In this document: positions 41,655 to 51,487 of the stretch, piece after piece
Layout: every line of letters begins with the position of its first letter
Position numbering within the stretch: the first letter of the stretch is position 1
Assembly (NCBI RefSeq): GCF_019392195.1
Contig: NZ_JAHXKI010000002.1
Location: forward strand, 1,674,001 to 1,738,000
Length of the DNA stretch: 64,000 nucleotides
Origin: Marinobacter sp. F4206
GTDB taxonomy: Bacteria; Pseudomonadota; Gammaproteobacteria; Pseudomonadales; Oleiphilaceae
Reading direction: 5' to 3'
Notes under the pieces: generated by a model
Seen by the model: the letters and a program-made list of their open reading frames with translations, nothing else
The model's database searches: none
What the model was told of the DNA's origin: nothing
Position numbers and translations under genes: made by a program

Positions 41655-41687
41655 GGCGGCGTTGCACCAAGTGGCGCTGCCTTTTTT
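41655..41687 (+). terminator. Intrinsic terminator between the ABC1 gene and recF
   Basis: GGCGGCG pairs with CGCTGCC (seven base pairs, one G-T) around a 13-base loop and is followed by six T. It lies 40 bases after the ABC1 gene stop and 49 bases before recF, suggesting that dnaA-dnaN-ABC1 transcription largely ends here and recF has another promoter. Confidence 0.65.
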
Positions 41688-41735
41688 GTGGGCGTTTTGA
41701 ACTTCCCCACCATCCTCTCTCGAGTTCCCGTTTTT

Positions 41736-42863
41736 ATGGCGCTAGTGAAACTCCAGACCCAGAACTTCCGTAATCTGTCGTCTGCGCCAGTGACCTTTTC
41801 TCCCTCTTTCAATCTGCTGTACGGCGAAAACGGCAGCGGCAAAACCAGTGTCCTCGAGGCCATCGGTTATCTGGGGCTGGGTCGGTCATTTCGGGTCAGT
41901 CGGCATCAGGCGGTGGTGAGCCATGGCGAACGGCAGTTCACGGTATTCGGTGGGCTGGATCGCGGCCCGGATGGTGAGGCGGAAACGAACGCCAACGGCA
42001 TTGCCCATCGTGTGGGTATTTCCCGGGATGTGGTCCAAAAAGAAACTGTTCTTAGGGTGGATGGCGAAGGCGTTCGCAGTCTTTCTGCGCTGGCGATGCA
42101 CCTGCCCGTGTCGGTCATTGATCCCGGCGTTTTCGATATCGTGGCGGGTGGGCCGGGGAAGCGACGCCAGTTTCTGGATTGGGCGGTGTTCCACGTGGAA
42201 CCCTCGTTTGCCTCGGTATGGCAACAATGCCAGAGGGTCACATCACAGCGGAATCAAACGCTGAGAAATGGTAGACTAGACGAGGGCCTGTTACGGGTCT
42301 GGGATACCCAGTATGCCGCCCTCAGTGAGCGGATTAGCGCCGCACGACGAAAGACCTTTGATCAATTCAAGGCCGCGTTCGAAAAGCTGGTCCACGAAGT
42401 GGACGTGGGGTGGACCCAGGGGCTGAAGTTGGAGTTTTATCCAGGCTGGGATATCGGCCAATCGCTGGTGGATGTCCTGGCTAGCCACCGGGAACAGGAA
42501 CGGCGGATGGGGCATACGTTGTACGGCCCGAATCGCGCCGACATCCGGTTAAAATTTCAAGGCCGGCCAGTATCGGAAACGTTTTCGAGGGGCCAGCAGA
42601 AAACCCTTGTTATCTTGATGAAAATTGCCCAGGGCATGGTGTTGAGTGACCTGGGCAAGCAGGTGACCTTTTTGCTCGATGATATCAACGCCGAGCTGGA
42701 TGTGGGCCACCGGGCCATGTTGGCCAGGAAGTTACAGGCGTTACGTTGTCAGGTGTTCATCACGTCCATCGAACATCCCGAACCGGATGTGTTGTGGCCG
42801 ACCGATCATGCGCCGGAGTACAGAATGTTCCACGTGGAACATGGAAAATTGACGGTAGAATAA
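41736..42863 (+). CDS. recF: DNA replication and repair protein RecF
   Basis: RecF (375 residues) is an SMC-like ATPase that helps RecO and RecR load RecA at gaps. The Walker A motif is YGENGSGKTSVLEAI near residue 31, the signature motif is ETFSRGQQKTLVILMK, and Walker B is VTFLLDDINAELD. The start MALVKLQTQNFRNL at 41736 is the family beginning, although the frame is open from 41688. Two parS-like palindromes lie in its 3' half. Its distance from dnaN, with the ABC1 gene and a terminator in between, is unusual. Confidence 0.95.
   Translation: MALVKLQTQNFRNLSSAPVTFSPSFNLLYGENGSGKTSVLEAIGYLGLGRSFRVSRHQAVVSHGERQFTVFGGLDRGPDGEAETNANGIAHRVGISRDVVQKETVLRVDGEGVRSLSALAMHLPVSVIDPGVFDIVAGGPGKRRQFLDWAVFHVEPSFASVWQQCQRVTSQRNQTLRNGRLDEGLLRVWDTQYAALSERISAARRKTFDQFKAAFEKLVHEVDVGWTQGLKLEFYPGWDIGQSLVDVLASHREQERRMGHTLYGPNRADIRLKFQGRPVSETFSRGQQKTLVILMKIAQGMVLSDLGKQVTFLLDDINAELDVGHRAMLARKLQALRCQVFITSIEHPEPDVLWPTDHAPEYRMFHVEHGKLTVE
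42187..42202. promoter_or_regulatory. parS-like site 1 inside recF
   Basis: TGTTCCACGTGGAACC, fifteen of sixteen positions of a perfect palindrome centred on CACGTG. This is the form of the chromosomal parS site bound by ParB in Pseudomonas. parB and parA are encoded about 23 kb to the left. Confidence 0.85.
42836..42851. promoter_or_regulatory. parS-like site 2 at the end of recF
   Basis: TGTTCCACGTGGAACA, a perfect 16-base palindrome, 649 bases from site 1 and ending 12 bases before the recF stop. It encodes Phe-His-Val-Glu, the same residues as site 1, an instance of one motif being accommodated twice in a coding frame. Confidence 0.9.
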
Positions 42864-42884
42864 AACCGGCCCGGCCGGACCTGA

Positions 42885-45356
<2,472 letters not shown>

Positions 45357-45377
45357 TTCCCCGGCCGATCCAGCCAT

Positions 45378-45419
45378 AAAAAAAGCGGCGAGGATAGAAA
45401 TCCTGCGCCGCTTTTTTTT
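45378..45419 (+). terminator. Intrinsic terminator of gyrB
   Basis: AAAGCGGCG-AGGAT pairs with ATCCT-CGCCGCTTT, with one bulged G and an AGAA loop, followed by eight T. It lies 22 bases after the gyrB stop. The A-run before the stem makes it usable from the other strand as well. Confidence 0.9.
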
Positions 45420-45458
45420 GCCCGGATTCCCTGAGGACGACCGAGGGATCTGGGACTA

Positions 45459-46220
45459 TTAACCGCCGGATTGATTACCCGAGTTCCGCTTCTGCTTTTC
45501 CTTTTCCGCCAGATGAGGCGCCATGACCTCCTCCAGGGTATAGCCGGTCAACCGGCGGATGGTGCGCCAGAGGTAGTAAAAGATCAGCATCATCATGATC
45601 ATCGAGGGAATCGCGATCATCGGGTAGCTCACCAGGGTCATCCGGCCCAGTTCCTCGTTGAAGGCCTCGGTGCCGGACGGGCTGGTGACAATCCAGCGGG
45701 CAATCACGTAGTTCATGATCGACGAGAACAAAAAGGTACCGGCGAAGAAATAGCTGGCCTTGAGCAGCCTCGCCTCAAACTCGGCCACGCTGCCCTGCTC
45801 CTCCAGGGACCGATGGATCTTGTCCACGTCCAGAACGTTCGGGTTGTAGAGCAGGGTTCGCACCAGCGGGAACTTGGTGCGCGTCGAGATCAGCACCGCC
45901 AGTCCAATGATGGCTGGCACCGCGGCTTCCTTGATGGCGAGCCAGCCGGCGTCGAGTTCCAGCAGGCCAATGCCCCCGGTCAGGCCAACGCTGATCAGAC
46001 CGAGCACTGCGATGAAGTTTTTCTTGCGGTAGCGGACTAGTTCGAACAGTCCCCAGCCAAGTGGAAACGCCAGTCCGATGATCAGGGCATTGACGCTGCC
46101 CAGATGTTCGTCGCCGCTGAATTTCATCAGGATCACGGAGGGAATCACAATGCTGACCAGCAAATCGACCCAGGGACGGGGCTTGTGGTCTGGATGCGTC
46201 GAGGTCGTCGGTGAAGTCAT
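45459..46220 (-). CDS. VC0807-type integral membrane protein of unknown function
   Basis: A 253-residue membrane protein with about five or six hydrophobic segments (for example DLLVSIVIPSVILMKF, then IIGLAFPLGWGLFELV, ending with MIAIPSMIMMMLIFYYLW) and a charged C-terminal tail. I associate this pattern with the VC0807 family of uncharacterised proteins. No catalytic motif is visible. It is convergent with gyrB and downstream of gabT on the same strand, separated from gabT by a strong terminator, so it is probably transcribed alone. Confidence 0.65.
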   Translation of the reverse strand: MTSPTTSTHPDHKPRPWVDLLVSIVIPSVILMKFSGDEHLGSVNALIIGLAFPLGWGLFELVRYRKKNFIAVLGLISVGLTGGIGLLELDAGWLAIKEAAVPAIIGLAVLISTRTKFPLVRTLLYNPNVLDVDKIHRSLEEQGSVAEFEARLLKASYFFAGTFLFSSIMNYVIARWIVTSPSGTEAFNEELGRMTLVSYPMIAIPSMIMMMLIFYYLWRTIRRLTGYTLEEVMAPHLAEKEKQKRNSGNQSGG

Positions 46221-46321
46221 AAATCAGCCTGGTTGATGAACTGCCGCAGGTTCGGAAGTGCTGGTTGAAATGGGGTATGCCGGCAGTATACGACAATTTG
46301 GAGGGCTTCCGAAGGCATAAA

Positions 46322-46348
46322 AAAACCGGACCCAACGGGTCCGGTTTT
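46322..46348 (-). terminator. Intrinsic terminator of gabT
   Basis: AAAACCGGACCC-AAC-GGGTCCGGTTTT is a perfect twelve-base-pair stem with a three-base loop, with T on the minus strand after it. It lies 28 bases after the gabT stop. Confidence 0.9.
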
Positions 46349-46375
46349 GATCAGCGCTTAGGGGCAACGCCTCGT

Positions 46376-47653
46376 TTAGGCGCCTACTTCCTTCAGGCTT
46401 TCCTCGACAATCGCCAGGCCTTCCTCCAGTACCGCGTCCTCGATGGTGACCGGCATCAGGAAGCGCAGGGTGTTGCCGTACATGCCACAGCTGAGCAGGA
46501 TCAGACCCTTTTCCTTGGCTTTTTTGGTCACCGCCGCCGCCAATTCGGGTTTCGGGATCCGGCTGTCCTTGTTCTCAACCAGCTCGAACGCAGCCATGGG
46601 GCCGAGGTTACGGGCGTTGTCGACATGCTCGAACTGCTCCTGCCACTGGCTGAAGCGCTGCTGGAGCTTGTCACCGAGACGCTGGGCTTTACCCAGGATG
46701 TCCTCTTCCTTGAACACGTCGAACACCGCCAGTGCCGCCGCGCAGGCGGTGGGGCTGCCGGTATAGGTGCCGCCCAGGGAGTTGGGGCCGGAGGCATCCA
46801 TGTGCTTGTCGGTGCCAACAATCGCGGAGATCGGCATGCCGTCCGCCATGCTCTTGGCCATGGTCATCATGTCCGGCTCGACACCGCTGTGTTCGATGGC
46901 AAACATCTTACCGGTTCTGCCGAAGCCGCTCTGGACCTCATCCACGATCATCAGAATGCCGTTCTCGTCGCAGATCTTGCGAATCTCCTTCAGGAAGCTG
47001 GTGGGTGCGGCGTAGAAGCCACCCTCGCCCAGCACCGGCTCAATCACGATGGCGGCGGTGTCCTTGGCCGGCGAGTCCGCTTTCATGGCCATCTTCAGGC
47101 CACGGAGCGCTTCGTCTTCACTGACTCCGTGGTACGGCACCGGATAGGGCGCGCGGTACACCGTTCCCGGCATCGGGCCGAAATCGGTCTGATAGGGCGC
47201 GGCCTTGCCGTTCATCGCCATGGTGTAAAAGGTCCGGCCGTGGTAGCCGCCATCGAAACAGATCACATTGGTGCGGCCGGTCGCGGCCCGGGCAATCTTG
47301 ATCGCGTTTTCCAGGGCTTCGGCACCGGAGTTGGCGAGCATCACCTTGGCGTGTCCCCGCACCGGCACCACGCCGCTCAGTTTTTCGGCCAATTTGACGT
47401 AGCCCTCGTAGGGCATGACCGTCTGGCAGGTGTGCATCAGCTTGTCCAGCTGCGCCTTAACCGCTTCCACCACCTTTGGATGACGGTGACCAATGTTGAG
47501 AACACCGATGCCGCCGGCAAAATCGATCATCCGCTTGCCGTCCGCATCCCAGAGTTCTGCGTTGGTTGCGTGATCGGCAAATTGTTCATTGGGACTTGCC
47601 GCGCCCGCTGCAACGTAGCGTTCTTTGAGTGCCTGCAATTCTTTATTGCTCAC
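46376..47653 (-). CDS. gabT: 4-aminobutyrate aminotransferase (GABA transaminase)
   Basis: A 425-residue class III PLP aminotransferase that converts 4-aminobutyrate and 2-oxoglutarate to succinate semialdehyde and glutamate. The cofactor aspartate is in ILMIVDEVQSGFGRTG, and the Schiff-base lysine is in MMTMAKSMADGMPIS. The glycine-rich PLP-phosphate segment is ANSGAEALENAIKIARAAT. GTG start preceded by GGGAG. There is no gabD or GABA permease next to it, so related omega-amino acids such as 5-aminovalerate are possible substrates. Confidence 0.88.
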   Translation of the reverse strand: MSNKELQALKERYVAAGAASPNEQFADHATNAELWDADGKRMIDFAGGIGVLNIGHRHPKVVEAVKAQLDKLMHTCQTVMPYEGYVKLAEKLSGVVPVRGHAKVMLANSGAEALENAIKIARAATGRTNVICFDGGYHGRTFYTMAMNGKAAPYQTDFGPMPGTVYRAPYPVPYHGVSEDEALRGLKMAMKADSPAKDTAAIVIEPVLGEGGFYAAPTSFLKEIRKICDENGILMIVDEVQSGFGRTGKMFAIEHSGVEPDMMTMAKSMADGMPISAIVGTDKHMDASGPNSLGGTYTGSPTACAAALAVFDVFKEEDILGKAQRLGDKLQQRFSQWQEQFEHVDNARNLGPMAAFELVENKDSRIPKPELAAAVTKKAKEKGLILLSCGMYGNTLRFLMPVTIEDAVLEEGLAIVEESLKEVGA

Positions 47654-47751
47654 TTTGCCTTCTCCCTGAGTTCAGGTTCGAATCGTTCACTAGTCAGTGT
47701 AAGGAGTACGGGCAGGAACCACAAACCGACCATCGTGGTGTTTGCCCGAAC

Positions 47752-49542
47752 TCAGGTGGTCTCGTCACGGAATTGCAGCCGGGCCAGACGCCGGTACAGC
47801 TCGTTGCTGCGCATCAATTCCTCGTGGCTGCCGACGGCCAGCAAGCGGCCCTGGTCCAGGACGGCAATCCGATCGGCGTCCCGCACGGTTGCCAGCCGGT
47901 GAGCAATGACCAGCGTGGTCCGGCCCTCCGTCAACGCCGGCATGGCCTCTTGAATCAGGTGTTCACTCTCGGCGTCCAGGGCACTGGTGGCCTCATCCAA
48001 TAACAGTATAGGCGCATTGGCCAGCAGCGCCCTGGCAATGGCCAGACGTTGTTTCTGGCCTCCGGACAGGCCCAGCCCGGCGTCGCCCAGTCGGGTATCG
48101 TAGCCCTGCGGAAGATCCTCAATGAACTCATGGGCGTGGGCGACCCGGGCGGCCTCAATCACATCCTCGAGGCTGGCATCGGGCCGGGCGTAACGGACGT
48201 TGTCCGCCACTGTGCCATGAAACAGCGCCGGATTCTGCGGCACCAGGGCGAAGCACCGGCGCAGGTCGGCCAGCCACAGTGTGTTGGCGTCCAGGCCATC
48301 AATCAGAATGCGGCCCTGATCGGGTTGGTAGAAATGCAACAGCAGGTCGAACAGGGTCGATTTTCCGGCCCCGGACGGTCCTACGAGGGCCAGGGTCTCC
48401 CCGGCCTGAATCGCCAGCGAGAACTCCGCGAGCGCCGGTAGCGCTTGGCGCCCGGGATAATAAAAGGTGAGGGATTGGATCTTGATGGCACCCTCTACCC
48501 GGGGCGGCAGGGCTTGGCTTCCGGTACCTTCAGCCGCCTGAACAAAGGCGGCCGGGGTCCGGAGCAACTCGAACAGCCTTGCCGCCGACCCGGCGGCCCG
48601 CTGCAGTTCACCAATCACCTCACTGATCGCCCCGGCGGCGACCCCGACCAGCAGGCTGTAGAACACGAATGCGGCCAGTTCGCCCGGTGAAATCCGGCCG
48701 TGAATCACATCCAGGCCTCCGATCCAGATCACCACGCCAACGGCACCCATGACCAGTGAGATGGCCAGCGTGGTCAGCCAGGCACGCTGACGGATCCGTT
48801 CCCGGGCGATCGCGAAGGCTTTCTCCGCCACTTCGGCGAAAAACCGACGGTCGTGGGGCTGATGATTGAACGCCTGAACGGTTTTTATCTGGGTCAGGTT
48901 CTCACCGACATAACTGCCGACATCGGCAACCCGATCCTGGCTCAGACGTGCCAGCTGTCGGACCCGCCGGCCAAAAAACAGGATTGGAGCAATCACCAGG
49001 GGGAATCCCAGCAGGATGATGCTGGCGAGCTTGGCATTGGTGACGAACAGCAGGATCAGGCCGCCAACCAGCATCAGCGCATTGCGCAGGGCAATGGAGA
49101 CGGTAGAGCCGATCACCGACTGCAGCACCGTGGTGTCGGCGGTGAACCGGGACTGGATTTCCAGGGCCCGGTTCTGCTCGAAGAAGCCCGGGTGCAGGTC
49201 GATCAGGTGGTTAAACACCTTCTTGCGGATGTCCGCCACCACCCGTTCGCCGATCCAGGACACCAGGTAAAACCGGGCGAAGGAGCCGAAGGCGAGCCCA
49301 AGCACGAGCACAAAAAAAAGGCCGATGGCGCGGGCCAGCATGGCGGGCGATTCGGTTGCCAGGCCCTGGTCCACCAGGATGCGCAGTCCCTGCCCCAGCC
49401 CCAGCGTGATGCCCGCGGTGACCACCAGGGCCACCAGCGCTCCGACTACGGCCTTCCGATACGGCCGGATAAACTCGATAACCAGTCTCAGGGCCTGACG
49501 ATGTCGGGTGTTGATGATCTGCCTCCTGGGTTCAACGTACAT
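47752..49542 (-). CDS. MsbA-like ABC exporter (fused transmembrane and ATPase domains)
   Basis: A half-size ABC exporter of about 596 residues. The N-terminal membrane domain has six predicted helices (AVVGALVALVVTAGITLGLG and others). The ATPase domain has VGPSGAGKSTLF, LSGGQKQRLAIARALL and ILLLDEATSALD. MsbA and relatives flip lipids or export drugs. The frame is open to 49659; ATG 49542 is the first start that leaves a promoter gap to the divergent exporter gene. A good AGGAGG lies after this ATG, five to eight codons in, ahead of an in-frame ATC, so the true start is uncertain. Confidence 0.85.
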   Translation of the reverse strand: MYVEPRRQIINTRHRQALRLVIEFIRPYRKAVVGALVALVVTAGITLGLGQGLRILVDQGLATESPAMLARAIGLFFVLVLGLAFGSFARFYLVSWIGERVVADIRKKVFNHLIDLHPGFFEQNRALEIQSRFTADTTVLQSVIGSTVSIALRNALMLVGGLILLFVTNAKLASIILLGFPLVIAPILFFGRRVRQLARLSQDRVADVGSYVGENLTQIKTVQAFNHQPHDRRFFAEVAEKAFAIARERIRQRAWLTTLAISLVMGAVGVVIWIGGLDVIHGRISPGELAAFVFYSLLVGVAAGAISEVIGELQRAAGSAARLFELLRTPAAFVQAAEGTGSQALPPRVEGAIKIQSLTFYYPGRQALPALAEFSLAIQAGETLALVGPSGAGKSTLFDLLLHFYQPDQGRILIDGLDANTLWLADLRRCFALVPQNPALFHGTVADNVRYARPDASLEDVIEAARVAHAHEFIEDLPQGYDTRLGDAGLGLSGGQKQRLAIARALLANAPILLLDEATSALDAESEHLIQEAMPALTEGRTTLVIAHRLATVRDADRIAVLDQGRLLAVGSHEELMRSNELYRRLARLQFRDETT

Positions 49543-49669
49543 TCGGCCGGCGTTAACGCAACCGGGATTGCGGTACACTCTAACGCCGGGTCCGGTCGGT
49601 TCCATCGCCCGGGCTTCATCATCATACGGTTCCTGCCGTTGCTTTGCCCTGTCAGACAAGGAATTTTCT

Positions 49670-51487
49670 GTGCGCGCCTACGCCGACAACGATTATCCCG
49701 CCCATCACAAACCGGACTGGAAAGTCATTGCCGGGCTCTGGCCCTACCTCGCGGAATTCCGCGGACGGGTGATCCTCGCCCTTGTACTGCTGGTTCTGGC
49801 GAAGGTCGCGACGGTGGCAACGCCGGTGGCACTCAAGTACATCGTCGACTATCTGGATCAGAACCGAAGCGGCGAGCTGCTGCTGTGGATCCCGGTATTG
49901 CTGGTGGTCGCCTATGGCCTGCTGCGTTTCGGCGCCACCCTGTTCAGTGAGCTCAGGGATGCGGTGTTTGCCCGGGTTGCCGAGCGCGCCATGCGCCAGG
50001 TATCCCTGCGGGTCTTCCGGCACCTGCACAACCGGGAGCTGGCGTTTCATCTGGATCGCAAGACCGGTGGTCTGGCCCGGGATATTGAGCGCGGCACCAA
50101 CGGCATCAGTTTCCTGTTGCGCTTCACGCTGTTCAACATCGTCCCTACCCTGCTGGAAATCCTGATGGTCGCTGGCATCCTGCTGGTGGTGTTCAACGTC
50201 GGGTACGTCCTGGCGATTCTGGTGGCGGTCGTGGTGTACGTGCTGTTTTCCATCCGGGTTACCGAATGGCGAACCCGGTTTGTGCGCGAGGCCAATGCCC
50301 GGGACAACCAGTCCAATTCCCGGGCGGTGGACAGTCTGCTCAACTATGAAACCGTCAAATACTTCAACAACGAAGCCTTCGAAGCCGAGCTGTACGACCG
50401 CGACCTGCAGGACTGGGAGCAGGCTCGCCTGAAAAACCGCCTGTCACTGGCGGTGCTGAATACGGGGCAGGCCCTGATTATCGGCGTGGCCCTGATTGTG
50501 ATCATGGCGATGGCGGTACGCGAGGTCGCCAGCGGCGCGATTACCCTCGGGGATTTCACCATGATCAACGCGTACCTGCTCCAGCTGTTCATCCCTCTCA
50601 ATGCCCTCGGCTTTGTCTATCGCGAGATCCGCCAGGCCCTGGTCAATGTCGAACGCCTGTTCGGTCTGCTCGGTGACCAGCCGGGCATCGAGGATGCCCC
50701 GGACGCGACACCCCTGGCCGTTGCCAAGGGGGAGGTGGAGTTTGACCATGTCCACTTCGCCTACCGGGCCGACCGACCGATCCTGAACGATGTGTATTTC
50801 CGCATCCCCGCCGGCCACACGGTTGCCGTTGTTGGCGCCAGTGGCGCGGGCAAGTCCACCCTGGCGCGCTTGTTCTTCCGGTTTTTCGACGTCGATGCCG
50901 GCGCCATCCGTATCGACGGCCAGGATATCCGGCGCGTCACCCAGGACAGCCTGCGCGCGGCCATTGGCGTGGTGCCCCAGGATACCGTCCTGTTCAACGA
51001 CACCCTCTATCGCAACCTGGCCTACGGCCGGCCCGGGGCCACCGAAGCGGAGGTCCATCAGGCCGCCCGCATGGCCCACCTGGAAACCTTTATCCACAGC
51101 CTGCCGGAAGGTTATGAAACCCGGGTTGGCGAACGGGGTCTGAAGCTGTCCGGGGGCGAAAAACAGAGGGTCGCCATCGCCCGGGTCATCCTGAAGAATC
51201 CGCCACTGTTGATATTGGACGAAGCCACTTCCTCGCTGGATTCGCTCTCGGAACAGGCCATTCTCGGGGCGCTACGGGAAGTCAGCCGGCAGCGTACGAC
51301 CCTGGTGATCGCCCACCGGCTGTCCACCATCCGCGATGCCGACACCATTCTGGTGATGGATGGTGGCCGTATCGTCGAGAGCGGGCACCACAACGATCTG
51401 CTGGCCCGGCAGGGCCACTACGCCCGGCTCTGGGAGCAACAACACGACGGCGGTGATGAGGCCGGGCCGGACGCTAGCGCCCGATGA
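49670..51487 (+). CDS. ATM1/HMT1-type ABC exporter
   Basis: A 605-residue fused ABC exporter. The membrane domain contains SLLNYETVKYFNNEAFE, characteristic of the ATM1 branch, which exports glutathione-linked sulphur or heavy-metal compounds. The ATPase has VGASGAGKSTLARLFFR, LSGGEKQRVAIARVIL and LLILDEATSSLD. The frame is open from 49508, but GTG 49670 with AAGGAA upstream gives a normal N-terminus (VRAYADNDY) and leaves 127 bases to the divergent exporter. The last 14 bases overlap the end of convergent recD. Confidence 0.88.
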   Translation: MRAYADNDYPAHHKPDWKVIAGLWPYLAEFRGRVILALVLLVLAKVATVATPVALKYIVDYLDQNRSGELLLWIPVLLVVAYGLLRFGATLFSELRDAVFARVAERAMRQVSLRVFRHLHNRELAFHLDRKTGGLARDIERGTNGISFLLRFTLFNIVPTLLEILMVAGILLVVFNVGYVLAILVAVVVYVLFSIRVTEWRTRFVREANARDNQSNSRAVDSLLNYETVKYFNNEAFEAELYDRDLQDWEQARLKNRLSLAVLNTGQALIIGVALIVIMAMAVREVASGAITLGDFTMINAYLLQLFIPLNALGFVYREIRQALVNVERLFGLLGDQPGIEDAPDATPLAVAKGEVEFDHVHFAYRADRPILNDVYFRIPAGHTVAVVGASGAGKSTLARLFFRFFDVDAGAIRIDGQDIRRVTQDSLRAAIGVVPQDTVLFNDTLYRNLAYGRPGATEAEVHQAARMAHLETFIHSLPEGYETRVGERGLKLSGGEKQRVAIARVILKNPPLLILDEATSSLDSLSEQAILGALREVSRQRTTLVIAHRLSTIRDADTILVMDGGRIVESGHHNDLLARQGHYARLWEQQHDGGDEAGPDASAR

